Notes under the pieces: model-generated
The model's database searches: none
What the model was told of the DNA's origin: nothing
Seen by the model: only the letters and a program-made list of their open reading frames with translations
DNA from: an uncultured Pseudomonadota bacterium
GTDB taxonomy: Bacteria; Pseudomonadota; Gammaproteobacteria; Burkholderiales; SG8-39
Reading direction: 5' to 3'
Length of the DNA: 64,000 nt
NCBI GenBank assembly: GCA_903921325.1
Contig: CAIXPL010000037.1
Location: 124,001 to 188,000 of the forward strand
Made by a program: the position numbers and the translations under genes
Shown here: piece after piece, positions 56,367 to 64,000 of the stretch
Position numbering within the stretch: position 1 is the stretch's first letter
How the letters are laid out: the number at the start of each line of letters is the position of its first letter

Positions 56367-57194
56367 ATGAATACTCGTGATCCGTTGCTGATGCCCGATG
56401 TGCAAAGCGAGGCCGACGTGCGCCAGATCGCCATCGACCGGGTAGGTATCCGTTCGATACGGCATCCGGTCACGGTGCTCGAGCGATCCGGTGCCAGGCA
56501 GTCGTCCATTGCCCGGTTCAGCATGGCGGTGGCCCTGCCCCATCATGTGAAGGGCACGCATATGTCGCGCTTCGTGCGACTCCTCAATGAGGATCTGGGC
56601 GCGATCGACAGCGTGGAATTCTCGCGCGTGCTACACCGCATGCTCGAACAACTGGAGGCACGCAGCGGTCAGATCGAGCTCAGCTTCCCGTTCTTCATGC
56701 GCAAGCAGGCACCCGTATCCGGTGTCAGCAGCCTCATGGATTATGAAGTCACCCTGAGTGGCACCCTGAACGAGACCGCTGAACAAATCGAGTTGAAGGT
56801 GCTGGTGCCAGTCACCAGCCTGTGCCCCTGTTCCAAGGAAATCTCGGATCAAGGCGCACACAATCAGCGCTCGCATGTGACCCTCACCGTGCAGTGGCAA
56901 CCGGGCGCGGGTCTGGCCATCGAGGATCTGATCGAACTGGCCGAGGCGCAGGCCTCAAGCGAGCTCTACGGATTACTCAAGCGGACTGATGAGAAGTATG
57001 TGACCGAGCGTGCCTACGACAACCCGAAGTTCGTCGAGGATCTGGCGCGTGATCTGGCCGCTGCCCTTGCAGCGGATCGTCGCATCAACGGCTTTCGGGT
57101 CGAGGTGGAGAACTTTGAATCCATCCACAATCATTCGGCCTGGGCGCAGATCGATTCGTGCGCCATTCCACAGCGGTTTCTGAACAACAACTGA
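56367..57194 (+). CDS. folE2: GTP cyclohydrolase FolE2 (type IB)
   Basis: Makes 7,8-dihydroneopterin triphosphate for folate and queuosine pathways. The 275-residue protein contains GTHMSRFVRLLNED, PVTSLCPCSKEISDQGAHNQRSHVTL (metal-binding Cys in CPCSKEIS, about 152-159) and VENFESIHNHSAWAQID with conserved Glu/His. FolE2 can work with metals other than zinc. The usual folE is not in the window. It lies 43 bases after dxs, in the same direction. Confidence 0.96.
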   Translation: MNTRDPLLMPDVQSEADVRQIAIDRVGIRSIRHPVTVLERSGARQSSIARFSMAVALPHHVKGTHMSRFVRLLNEDLGAIDSVEFSRVLHRMLEQLEARSGQIELSFPFFMRKQAPVSGVSSLMDYEVTLSGTLNETAEQIELKVLVPVTSLCPCSKEISDQGAHNQRSHVTLTVQWQPGAGLAIEDLIELAEAQASSELYGLLKRTDEKYVTERAYDNPKFVEDLARDLAAALAADRRINGFRVEVENFESIHNHSAWAQIDSCAIPQRFLNNN

Positions 57195-57294
57195 TCTGGC
57201 TGGCCGGTGCGTGCACCGCTTCTGGCGAGCGGTCGCAACTGATCCTTGTGGCGTCATTGTCACCAGGCGCATCGCAGTGACGCGGTACTGGCGG
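57195..57294 (+). other. Short convergent gap after folE2
   Basis: 100 bases between folE2 and the convergent protease gene. No hairpin with T run and no open reading frame of note were seen. Confidence 0.5.
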
Positions 57295-57963
57295 TCAGTA
57301 TCGTTTGGTGAGAGTCATCGTGTCGCCATCGCGTTGCATGCTGGTGCGACCCAGAAAACTCATGCCGAGCAGTCCAAAGGGCAGGCCACCTTCGCTCACG
57401 ATGGCATCGACGCCATGCAGGACGATGCCTCCCACGGCGACCGTATCAAGGCGCAGGCGATAGCCGCTACTCGTGCCGTTGGCCGTATTCGTGCCAACCC
57501 GGGGCGCCGACAGGTAGTCCAGGCCGAGCCGACGCGCGTCCTGCGCCGTAATGGCGAGCATGGTTGCACCCGTATCGACCAGCATGCGCAAGGTGCCGCC
57601 ATTGATCAGAACATTGGCAAAGTAGTGTCCGCCGGCTTCGGCTCGCAAGGTTACCTGTCCGGCACCTGCATTGGCACCCGCTTCACCGACAAACGCCTGG
57701 CCGATCTGCAGCGTGCGCTGCTGGCCTTGTATTTCTACCACGGCGTTCTCGCTGCTCACAGCGAGCAATCGCACGCCGGCGACGGTCTGTCCGATGGCGA
57801 GGATACGCGGTGCGCCGCGGTCGATCGAGACCAGCGCGCGATTCGGAAACAACCCGACCAGGGTAACCTCGGGTGGCACGTCGGCGGCGCCGGCAGGTGC
57901 CATGAGCAATGCCATCAGAAGTGCCATCAGAAGTGCCATCAGCGAGGCGGCGAGGCGCTTCAT
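57295..57963 (-). CDS. Retropepsin-like aspartic protease (clan AA, TIGR02281 type)
   Basis: From ATG 57963 this is a 222-residue exported protein: MKR, then a hydrophobic signal core made of repeated Leu-Met-Ala-Leu, cleavage-like APAGAAD. A small beta domain (about 30-85) precedes the retropepsin-like fold with the catalytic motif MLVDTGATMLAI (about 126-137) and the second hydrophobic-Gly motif GLLGMSFLGR. These proteins act as single-subunit homodimer aspartic proteases in the periplasm or membrane. In-frame ATGs at 58008 and 58056 are alternatives; the last abuts the cinA stop. No clear ribosome-binding site decides it. Confidence 0.85.
   Translation of the reverse strand: MKRLAASLMALLMALLMALLMAPAGAADVPPEVTLVGLFPNRALVSIDRGAPRILAIGQTVAGVRLLAVSSENAVVEIQGQQRTLQIGQAFVGEAGANAGAGQVTLRAEAGGHYFANVLINGGTLRMLVDTGATMLAITAQDARRLGLDYLSAPRVGTNTANGTSSGYRLRLDTVAVGGIVLHGVDAIVSEGGLPFGLLGMSFLGRTSMQRDGDTMTLTKRY
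57899..57943 (-). repeat. 12-base tandem repeat in the protease signal-peptide region
   Basis: Units GCCATCAGAAGT (two exact copies, 57911-57934) are flanked by one diverged copy before (57899-57910) and a partial one after (57935-57943). On the coding strand they encode Leu-Met-Ala-Leu repeats that form the hydrophobic core of the signal peptide. Unit length is a multiple of three, so gain or loss of copies would lengthen or shorten the core in frame. Confidence 0.88.
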
Positions 57964-58058
57964 CAATGGCGGTGCGAGGCAAGTCACGCGGGCTGGTTCG
58001 AGGCGCATTCGCAGGATCTTCGAGTTGCGTATCAGCGAGACCAGGGCACTGTGCATGA

Positions 58059-59342
58059 TCAGGGTGATGCGACGCTGGCAAGCTTTTCAAAATCGATGCG
58101 CTCATCGACCGGTAATCCGAGCAGATGCCGGCGCAGGCAATCCAGCCCCATTTCAGCTGCGCCCAGTCGCAGCCATTCACGGCCGCCGACCAGGCGACTG
58201 GCGCGCTCAATCACACCGGCAGGCGTGGCAATTGCAATGGCTATCTGACCGCCAAAGTCGGTGCGGTCGGCACCCGTATCGGGCTCAACCAGAACGATCA
58301 GTGCCAGATCGGTGCCGGCGTTACGTGCGGCTGCTTGCGCGAGGTTGCATGCAAGCGAGTCTGGGTTCGACGGGCCCGACGCGGCAAGGCCGAGGGCATC
58401 CCTGAGTCCCTGTTCGTCGGGTGCGACGATCGAACGGCGCAGAACGCTGGCTGAATCCTCCAGCGCGGCAATCCGCGCGGCAATCCGGCCACAGGTGTAG
58501 TTCTCAACGATGCTGAGCGTGTGCCGCTCAGCGCGAAGGTGTTCAAGCAGGATCGATTCGAGTGTCTCTTCGTCCTCGGCAAGGATGAAATTGCCAAGGC
58601 GCCGGCGCACTTCGGCCTCGACCGGGGCCAGTCGCGCCTGCAGCGTGGCGCGATCGGGACCACGCAGGGCGAGCTTGGTTTCCAGTTGCGGGTAGTGCGC
58701 ACGAAATCCCAGTTTCACGGTGCCCTCGGGGGCCAGTGATTCCACGCCGGCAAGCAGTGCGTCGACGCGTGATTCGCCCAGTCCAAAGGAATGGAATCGC
58801 TTGAGCAATACTGCACCGGGCTGGCCGCTGCGCGCGAGCACTCGCGGGATGACCTGTTCATCGATCATGCGGCGCATTTCACGCGGCACGCCGGGGGTAA
58901 AGAAGAAGCGCGCCCGACCGATGGTGAGTGCAAAGCCGCAGGCGGTGCCCACCGGGTTGTCCAGCACCTCGGCCCCCACTGGCAACACCGCTTGCTTGCG
59001 ATTGTTCGGTGGCATTGCACGGCTGCGCAAGCGAAAGTGATTCGTCATGCGCTCGAGCCAGGCTTCATTCAACTCCAGTCCCACACCGCCCGCTTGCGCC
59101 GCCACCTCCTGTGACAGATCATCGACGGTTGGCCCGAGCCCGCCGTTCACAATCACCGCATCGGCGCGCTCGCCAGCCACACGGAACGCTTCGAGCAAAC
59201 TGTCGCGATCATCACCTACTGTGGTTTCCGCGTGTACCGGCAGACCGGCATCGAACAGCCGCCGGCTGATGAAGCTGAAGTTGGTGTTGACGGTTGCGCC
59301 GCTCAACACCTCATCGCCGGTGCAAATGATTTCAATACGCAT
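58059..59342 (-). CDS. CinA-type protein with degenerate C-terminal amidase domain
   Basis: A 427-residue CinA-like protein. The N-terminal COG1058/MoaB-like domain (about 1-165) looks intact: IEIICTGDEVLSG, TVGDDRDSL, VIVNGGLGPTVDD and FFTPGVPREM. The C-terminal region (about 265-415) corresponds to nicotinamide-nucleotide amidase (PncC), but its motifs are eroded: the ESCTGG motif reads ENYTCG, the YSNxAK segment that carries the catalytic Lys reads APDEQG, and GIAGP reads LVEP. So deamidation of NMN is unlikely, while the CinA half may still act. ATG 59342 is used. It lies 9 bases after the GloB-like gene. Confidence 0.85.
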   Translation of the reverse strand: MRIEIICTGDEVLSGATVNTNFSFISRRLFDAGLPVHAETTVGDDRDSLLEAFRVAGERADAVIVNGGLGPTVDDLSQEVAAQAGGVGLELNEAWLERMTNHFRLRSRAMPPNNRKQAVLPVGAEVLDNPVGTACGFALTIGRARFFFTPGVPREMRRMIDEQVIPRVLARSGQPGAVLLKRFHSFGLGESRVDALLAGVESLAPEGTVKLGFRAHYPQLETKLALRGPDRATLQARLAPVEAEVRRRLGNFILAEDEETLESILLEHLRAERHTLSIVENYTCGRIAARIAALEDSASVLRRSIVAPDEQGLRDALGLAASGPSNPDSLACNLAQAAARNAGTDLALIVLVEPDTGADRTDFGGQIAIAIATPAGVIERASRLVGGREWLRLGAAEMGLDCLRRHLLGLPVDERIDFEKLASVASP

Positions 59343-59351
59343 CGCCTGCGC

Positions 59352-60143
59352 TCACCAGCGATTGCGCAGTTCGCGCAATTTGAGAAATACAGTCTGTTGA
59401 TCGGGCTGATCCGGCAAATCGGGAAAGGCATCGCGCAGACGTTCAATCACCTGCGCACTGTTCAATCGAAAAAACGTGTTGATCTCGCGTTCCAGGGCGA
59501 TGGTGGTGACGCGGGCGGCGGCCGGGTCCTGGCCACTCACCGCCTCGAGCAGGCTGCCCGCTGCCGCATTGCCCGGTTCGCGGTCGAGGGTGAAACGCAG
59601 ATTGTTTTCAATGTAGTCATGGCCGGGGTAGATCTGGGTGTCATCGGGCAACCCGGCGAGCTGACGCGAAAACGTTTCATACAGTGTCGCCGGATGGCCA
59701 CCGTGATGGCAGTTGCCGGCGCCGGCATTGAATAGCGTATCGCCGCAAAACAGCGACGTCTGATCGCCGTGGCTGCGCAGGCACACATGGCACATCGTGT
59801 GTCCCGGGGTATCGAGCACTTCCAGCTCCACGGTCCTGCCGACGCGGATCAGATCCCCCGCGACCAGACCGCGCGCGACATTGGGGATGGCGGCACAGGC
59901 TCCGGCATGGGCGAGAATCTTCGCGCCGGTGCGCTCTGCCAGCGCGCCATTGCCATCGATATGGTCGTGATGCTCATGGGTGTTGACGATCGTGGTGATC
60001 GTCCAGCCTTCGGACCGCGCGGTTGCGTAACAACGCTCATGATCGAGCGGGTCGATCGCCAGTGCTTCGCCCGTCTCGCCACAGGCAATCAGGTAATTGA
60101 AGTTGCGGTAGGCGTTGCCGGTCCATATCTGGCGAATGATCAC
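59352..60143 (-). CDS. gloB: Hydroxyacylglutathione hydrolase (glyoxalase II, GloB-like)
   Basis: A 263-residue metallo-beta-lactamase-fold thioesterase. The binuclear metal site is THEHHDHIDG (about 55-64), with further ligands in DTPGHTMCHV, FCGDTLFNAG and YPGHDYIENNLRF. The C-terminal helical segment that binds glutathione (RVTTIALEREINTFFR to the end) is present, which supports glyoxalase II over a generic hydrolase. It would release D-lactate from S-lactoylglutathione. It lies 8 bases after the YajQ gene on the minus strand. Confidence 0.92.
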   Translation of the reverse strand: MIIRQIWTGNAYRNFNYLIACGETGEALAIDPLDHERCYATARSEGWTITTIVNTHEHHDHIDGNGALAERTGAKILAHAGACAAIPNVARGLVAGDLIRVGRTVELEVLDTPGHTMCHVCLRSHGDQTSLFCGDTLFNAGAGNCHHGGHPATLYETFSRQLAGLPDDTQIYPGHDYIENNLRFTLDREPGNAAAGSLLEAVSGQDPAAARVTTIALEREINTFFRLNSAQVIERLRDAFPDLPDQPDQQTVFLKLRELRNRW

Positions 60144-60151
60144 GGTCTGTC

Positions 60152-60637
60152 CTAGTCGCGGAAATTGCCGAATTGCAGGGGCAGGTCGGTGATCGATTTT
60201 TTCACCAGCGCAATCGCCTCCTGCAGATCGTCACGCTTGGCGCCGGTCACGCGCACCGCCTCGCCCAGGATGCTCGCCTGCACTTTGAGTTTTGCATCCT
60301 TGATCAGACGCACCATGCGCTTGGCGTTCTCGGTGTCCACGCCGTTACGTACCTTGATCTCCTGCTTCATCTTGTTGCCCGAGACCGTCTGCGGTGCTTC
60401 GGCGGTGAAGGCGCGCACATCCACCCCGCGCTTGGCACATTTGGCGTTGAGCACATCGGTGACCTGACGCAGTTTGAAATCATCATCGGCGTGCAGGGTC
60501 AGGACCAGATCTTTCTCTTCGATCCGGGCGTTGGAACCCTTGAAATCAAATCGGGTCGAGATCTCCTTGTTAGCCTGCTCAAGCACATTGCGCAGCTCTA
60601 CCTTGTCGACTTCAGAGGTGATATCGAATGAGGGCAT
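60152..60637 (-). CDS. YajQ-family cyclic nucleotide/nucleotide-binding protein
   Basis: A complete 161-residue YajQ protein: [37 protein letters not shown] at the start, [33 protein letters not shown] in the middle, and [26 protein letters not shown] at the end, which is near the consensus for the family. Members bind cyclic-di-GMP or other nucleotides and can affect transcription. It is the first gene of a minus-strand run YajQ, GloB-like, CinA-like, protease. Confidence 0.95.
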   Translation of the reverse strand: MPSFDITSEVDKVELRNVLEQANKEISTRFDFKGSNARIEEKDLVLTLHADDDFKLRQVTDVLNAKCAKRGVDVRAFTAEAPQTVSGNKMKQEIKVRNGVDTENAKRMVRLIKDAKLKVQASILGEAVRVTGAKRDDLQEAIALVKKSITDLPLQFGNFRD

Positions 60638-60668
60638 GCGGGTGCGTCCGGTGGCAAAAGAAGTTCGA

Positions 60669-61883
60669 TTATAACGGCGGCGTAGCAGTCCCCGCAGGGC
60701 TCGATGGCCGCAGCAGCAGGGCGGCCACGCCGATCGCCGAGAATCCGGCGGTCATCACATAGGCCAGACCGTAATGACTCGATCGTGCCACCAGTGAAAA
60801 TAGCAGCGGCCCGAGGATCAGTCCTGCCGAACTGCACAGAAAACTTGCCCCCGTGACACGACCGACTTCGCCCTTGGGGGACAGGCGGGCCACTTCGGCC
60901 AGATAGATCCCATTCCAGCCGCTGGCGGTCAAGCCACAGCCAATACACACTGCCAGCACCACGGTGCCTGGCGTTGTTGCGCTGAGGACATTGAGGGTGA
61001 GGCCCAGCACGGTCATGGCACAACCCAGGCCGATGAGCAGGCTGCGCGCGCGCAATCTGCGGCCGCACAAGGCACCCCACAGCAGCCGGCCGGCGAACCC
61101 GCCGATCTGGAATGCGGCGAACAGACGCCCGGCATTGACGAGCGAGCTACTGAGATCGCTCACCAGATAGGTCACCATGAAAGTGTTCATGCAGACCTGC
61201 GCGGTAATGAAACCGAACGAGGCAATCGTGATCCGCCGCAGCACCCGGTCTACCCACACCAGGCGCAGCGCCTCGCGCATCCCGAAGGTGCTGGCATGCG
61301 GCATCGGCGGCGGTTCGAGCTCGCGCCGCAGCCGACCGATCAGCACGATCAGCAGCACACAGGCAATGAGGGTGCTTACCAGAGCAGCACGCCAACCCAG
61401 GATGAGCAGCAGGGCAGGGAACAGGATGCCCGCAAAGATGCCACCGAGTTGCACACCGGTCTGCTTGACTGAAAACACCCAGTGCTGGCTGGCGCGCGGC
61501 GTGAGTTGCGCGAGCAGGGCCGAGCTGGCCGGGGTTTCCAGCCCCTGGCTCAACCCGATCAGCAAGGCGGCCAGGGCCAAGCCGGGTAGCCAGCCGCTGG
61601 TTGCACAGGCGAGGCCCGCAACGCACAAGGCAAGACACAGTTGCGATACCCGCAGCGCGCCATGGCGGCTGATCAGATGACCTGCCGTGGTGATGGTGAG
61701 GATTGAGGCAATCCACAGAATGGCGCTGTAGCCACCGAGCAGCGTCGGGCTGACCTCGAGGCTGCGCGCGAGTTCCGGTGCCATCACCGGAATGGCAAAC
61801 ACGGCCATCGAAGCAAGCAACATCACCGCGTTGAGCAGCAGGGCGGCGCGCCAGTGCGGGGCGAGAAAGTGGCCTTGAGGCAA
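60669..61883 (-). CDS. Major facilitator superfamily transporter
   Basis: A 404-residue permease with about twelve hydrophobic segments. MFS loop signatures are seen: [14 protein letters not shown] between helices 2 and 3, [15 protein letters not shown] (motif like antiporter or organic-acid families) and a second-half [20 protein letters not shown]. The start is TTG 61883, needed to keep the first helix complete; the next ATG is inside that helix. It lies 8 bases after the BMP-type lipoprotein gene on the same strand, which suggests a link with ureide or purine uptake. The substrate is unknown. Confidence 0.9.
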   Translation of the reverse strand: MPQGHFLAPHWRAALLLNAVMLLASMAVFAIPVMAPELARSLEVSPTLLGGYSAILWIASILTITTAGHLISRHGALRVSQLCLALCVAGLACATSGWLPGLALAALLIGLSQGLETPASSALLAQLTPRASQHWVFSVKQTGVQLGGIFAGILFPALLLILGWRAALVSTLIACVLLIVLIGRLRRELEPPPMPHASTFGMREALRLVWVDRVLRRITIASFGFITAQVCMNTFMVTYLVSDLSSSLVNAGRLFAAFQIGGFAGRLLWGALCGRRLRARSLLIGLGCAMTVLGLTLNVLSATTPGTVVLAVCIGCGLTASGWNGIYLAEVARLSPKGEVGRVTGASFLCSSAGLILGPLLFSLVARSSHYGLAYVMTAGFSAIGVAALLLRPSSPAGTATPPL

Positions 61884-61891
61884 CGGCGCGC

Positions 61892-63013
61892 TCAGTGATT
61901 CGCTGGCGCGGGTTCGCCCGCGCCTGGTCCTGTTGTGGGCGAATGCGCGCCGCTTGGCGGTAAGGAGGACGCTGCACCCGAACCGGGTCGCGTGGTTGCG
62001 CGGCCAGCCGAGCCTTGTGGCGCTGGTGCCACTTGAATGCGGGCGGCGAGAATGTCATCAATGCGTGATTGCAATTCGGCGGCAATCAGCGGACTGAGGG
62101 CTGGTGAGGGTTGCAATTGCAATGCATCGGGGCGACGCAGGCCGAAGCTGCGTTCCAGGTCACCGCGCCAGACGGCGTCGCGAATGTCCGTTAGCGCCGC
62201 GGACAGCAGCAGCGCTGGATCGGATCGGCCACTGGCTACCAGCCAGTCGGGGTAGCTGGCGGGCCGAGTCGGCGCGTGACCGATCAGGCGCATGGACGCC
62301 TCCTTGAAGGCCGCAGCCACGGTCGGGTCGGCCGGGTCGACGGCTGCATATACGACATCAACATCGCGCTGCGCCAACGCAGGTATCCGGGCCACATCGA
62401 CGGGGGCGCTGACAACGATGACATTCGGGTCGGCGTTGCGCGCCCCTGCTGTGAAGGCGCGCTCCGCGGCATCGGGTACGCCTTCTGGCAAGCCGCTGCG
62501 GCCCATCGCATCGGGTCCCCAGTCAGTCATACGGGCAATCCGGTGGCTGCGCGACACGCGCGCGGCCAGCCAGCCGGCGAGCCAGCTCAGATCTTCCTCG
62601 CGCAGACGATAGAGCGCGAGATTGGGGCGCAGCATGCGCCCTTGCAGTGAGGTGAAGCGCTGCCTGGGAAATTCCCAGGCAATGCGCTGTAACAGCGCAT
62701 CGAAGCGCTCGCCCTGGACGAAGACCATGCGCACGTCGGATCGGGCCAGCGCACGCAGTTGCTCGCCCAGGTCCTCGATTCGATCCACGTTCACGATCGT
62801 GAACGTCACCTTGCGCGCGTCGGACTGCCGCTGCGCCTCGGCGCGCAATTGTGTTTGCTCGCTGCGGCTGCTCGCGCCATCGAGCAACAGGGCATAGGGT
62901 CCTCGCTCGGGTGCGTCGGCCACACCGCCGCAGCCGGTGAGGGCGGTAAGGGCTATCAGGCCTGCGACACCTGCTGCCCGTTGCAACCAGCAGCTTCGCG
63001 CAATTCGGGTCAC
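61892..63013 (-). CDS. BMP/PnrA-like lipoprotein, putative nucleoside or purine binding
   Basis: A 373-residue predicted lipoprotein: hydrophobic N terminus and lipobox LTGC (Cys about 28). The body resembles the basic-membrane-protein (BMP) type periplasmic binding fold: YALLLDGAS, VFVQGERFD, RIARMTDWGPDAMGR, NADPNVIVVSAPVD, DVVYAAVDPADPTV. The similarity is weak and only by pattern. The last 50 residues are a Pro/Gly/Ser/Thr-rich tail. GTG 63013 overlaps the uraD stop, so it is translated with ureide catabolism, which favours purine/ureide binding. No ABC ATPase or permease is in the window. Confidence 0.65.
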   Translation of the reverse strand: MTRIARSCWLQRAAGVAGLIALTALTGCGGVADAPERGPYALLLDGASSRSEQTQLRAEAQRQSDARKVTFTIVNVDRIEDLGEQLRALARSDVRMVFVQGERFDALLQRIAWEFPRQRFTSLQGRMLRPNLALYRLREEDLSWLAGWLAARVSRSHRIARMTDWGPDAMGRSGLPEGVPDAAERAFTAGARNADPNVIVVSAPVDVARIPALAQRDVDVVYAAVDPADPTVAAAFKEASMRLIGHAPTRPASYPDWLVASGRSDPALLLSAALTDIRDAVWRGDLERSFGLRRPDALQLQPSPALSPLIAAELQSRIDDILAARIQVAPAPQGSAGRATTRPGSGAASSLPPSGAHSPTTGPGAGEPAPANH

Positions 63014-63546
63014 GCGGATGCAGCCGACTGAGCCACCAGATCGCGCAACCGCAGGCTGGTGATCAGAAAAACCTGGTCAAGACACGCGCGCTGCTCAGTC
63101 GCGGCATCCTGGGCAAGCCGGCGCTCAAACTCGCTGAAAATGGTTTCCTTATTGTTCAGGCGTACCGCAATGATGAACGGATGCCCGAAGCGTGTTGCAT
63201 AGGCAGCATTCAACTGGGCGACGCGTGCCATTTCGGCGGAACTCAGTGCATTTAATCCGGCACCTGCCTGTTCGCCGGCTGACTCGGCGGTGAGCGTGCC
63301 CGATTGTGCTTCGCGTCCGGCCAGGGCCGGGTGGGCACGCAGCAAGGCAAGTTGTTCGACTTCGCTTGCTGCCAGCACGGCGCTACGCATGGCCCCATGC
63401 AAGTCATCCACAGTGGCAAAGGGCCGTGCGGTGAAGGCGCGCTCGGCGATCCAGCCCGAGTGTTCAAAGACCCGTCCGAAGGCTTGCGAAAAATCGCTCG
63501 CAGTCATCTGATTGATCTGGGCAAGGGTCAGTGATGGTGCGGTCAT
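63010..63546 (-). CDS. uraD: 2-oxo-4-hydroxy-4-carboxy-5-ureidoimidazoline (OHCU) decarboxylase
   Basis: Produces S-allantoin from OHCU in uric acid breakdown. The 178-residue all-helical protein has FSQAFGRVFEHSGWIAERAF, LLRAHPALAGREA (catalytic His in AHP, about 71), LNAAYATRFGHPFIIAVRLNNKETIFSEFERRL and LRLRDLV. ATG 63546 is the only good start. A 14-base tandem repeat lies directly upstream where a ribosome-binding site would be expected. puuE is divergent. Confidence 0.95.
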   Translation of the reverse strand: MTAPSLTLAQINQMTASDFSQAFGRVFEHSGWIAERAFTARPFATVDDLHGAMRSAVLAASEVEQLALLRAHPALAGREAQSGTLTAESAGEQAGAGLNALSSAEMARVAQLNAAYATRFGHPFIIAVRLNNKETIFSEFERRLAQDAATEQRACLDQVFLITSLRLRDLVAQSAASA

Positions 63547-63547
63547 A

Positions 63548-63603
63548 AAGGTGAGGGCAAGAAGGTGACGGTAAGAAGGTGACGGTATGAAGGTGAGGTT
63601 GGT
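63548..63603. repeat. 14-base tandem repeat, four units, next to the uraD start
   Basis: Units AAGGTGAGGGCAAG, AAGGTGACGGTAAG, AAGGTGACGGTATG and AAGGTGAGGTTGGT run without interruption from 63548 to 63603. The array begins one base upstream of the uraD ATG (minus strand). Units two and three differ at only one position, so slippage is possible. The copy number would change the leader or promoter spacing of uraD. Confidence 0.9.
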
Positions 63604-63775
63604 GCGATAAGGTAAGGCGCCGCGGTCGCTGGTCGGCAGATGCAGACAGATTCAACGTGCAGGCAGGTGCTGCTGGCAGTCTTGCGGCTTGCTGCAAGCG
63701 CACGAACAGAACCCTGGTCTGCGGGAAATTCATTATAGTCGGCCGCTGGAGTTCTTGATGCCCAGAGGATTGACC
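63604..63775. other. uraD-puuE divergent intergenic region
   Basis: 172 bases beyond the repeat array. No regulatory site was recognised; an AT-rich CATTATAG near 63731-63738 could contribute a -10 element for puuE but no partner -35 was found. AGAGGA before 63776 is the puuE ribosome-binding site. Confidence 0.5.
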
Positions 63776-64000
63776 ATGCAGCCCTATCCGCGCGACCTGA
63801 TCGGTTATGGCGCCCACCCGCCCCAGGCGCACTGGCCGGGCGGCGCCCGCATCGCGCTGCAGTTTGTGCTCAATTATGAGGAAGGTTCGGAGAACTGTGT
63901 GCTGCACGGAGATCCGGCCTCCGAGCAATTTCTGTCTGAAATTGTGGGTGCAGAAGCCTTCCCGGCACGCCATATGAGCATGGAATCGATTTATGAATAC
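63776..64000 (+). CDS. puuE: Allantoinase PuuE (polysaccharide-deacetylase family), N-terminal part
   Basis: Only the first 75 codons are in the window; the frame is open at the end. The start MQPYPRDLIGYGAHPPQAHWPGGARIALQFVLNYEEGSEN is typical of PuuE, the non-metal-amidohydrolase allantoinase, followed by VLHGDPASEQFLSEI and MSMESIYEY. It hydrolyses allantoin to allantoate. ATG 63776 has AGAGGA seven bases before it. It is divergent from uraD, the preceding step of the same pathway. Confidence 0.93.
   Translation, partial: MQPYPRDLIGYGAHPPQAHWPGGARIALQFVLNYEEGSENCVLHGDPASEQFLSEIVGAEAFPARHMSMESIYEY

Noticed and set aside
1-64000. CRISPR array, prophage, transposon, tRNA or rRNA genes
   Set aside because: No spaced direct repeats, integrase, transposase, phage structural genes, or cloverleaf/rRNA-like sequences were recognised; a covariance-model scan would be needed to exclude small RNAs.

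Overview
The window reads as a contiguous piece of a high-GC betaproteobacterial chromosome, most likely Burkholderiales. The evidence is the gene content: a cbb3 oxidase-FNR locus, a Bug-type solute receptor, a TAXI-TRAP transporter, and the runs hda/pcnB/folK/panCD, xseB-ispA-dxs-folE2 and folA-thyA. I saw no rRNA, tRNA, insertion sequence, prophage or CRISPR array. Coding density is very high and many neighbouring genes overlap by 1 to 46 bases, including tail-to-tail pairs.

Layout. 1-8226: tail of ccoN, then ccoO, ccoQ, ccoP, ccoG, a FixH protein and a small membrane protein; fnr and a universal stress protein on the minus strand; a HemN-like protein that has lost its iron-sulfur/SAM motif; and a TauE/SafE-like membrane protein. 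A perfect FNR box lies between fnr and the HemN-like gene. 8289-17188: an aromatic-acid catabolic island (extradiol dioxygenase, Pht5-like protein, two-subunit ring-hydroxylating oxygenase, class II aldolase/decarboxylase-like protein, Zn dehydrogenase, TAXI receptor and fused TRAP permease). 17168-20925: an unknown exported protein and a three-gene phosphorelay (hybrid kinase, HPt, OmpR-type regulator). 21066-27091: a VOC protein and a C5-dicarboxylate-like CoA module (CitE-like lyase, two class III CoA-transferases, MaoC-type hydratase, Bug receptor).

27593-34712 is a long minus-strand run: hda, HAD phosphatase, FecCD permease and its ATPase, pcnB, folK, deoxynucleoside kinase, panC, panD. 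34765-43281 holds purM, dnaE, metG, apbC/mrp and dcd. 43559-49751 is an unusual three-gene signalling module: a receiver/degenerate-cyclase/Ser-Thr-kinase fusion, a receiver-like protein, and a PAS-PAS hybrid kinase with a pseudo-receiver, a 9-base tandem repeat, a true receiver and an HPt domain. 49768-53076: folA, thyA, a sulfurtransferase and a Rieske oxygenase. 53231-57194: xseB, ispA, dxs, folE2. 57295-61883: a retropepsin-like protease, a CinA-type protein with a degenerate amidase domain, a GloB-like hydrolase, YajQ and an MFS permease. 61892-64000: ureide/purine catabolism (BMP-type lipoprotein, uraD, start of puuE), with a 14-base tandem repeat directly upstream of uraD.

The best candidates for undescribed biology are the cluster-less HemN paralogue in the oxygen-response locus and the mixed two-component/Ser-Thr-kinase module. 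Family assignments rest on reading the translations; no database search was run.
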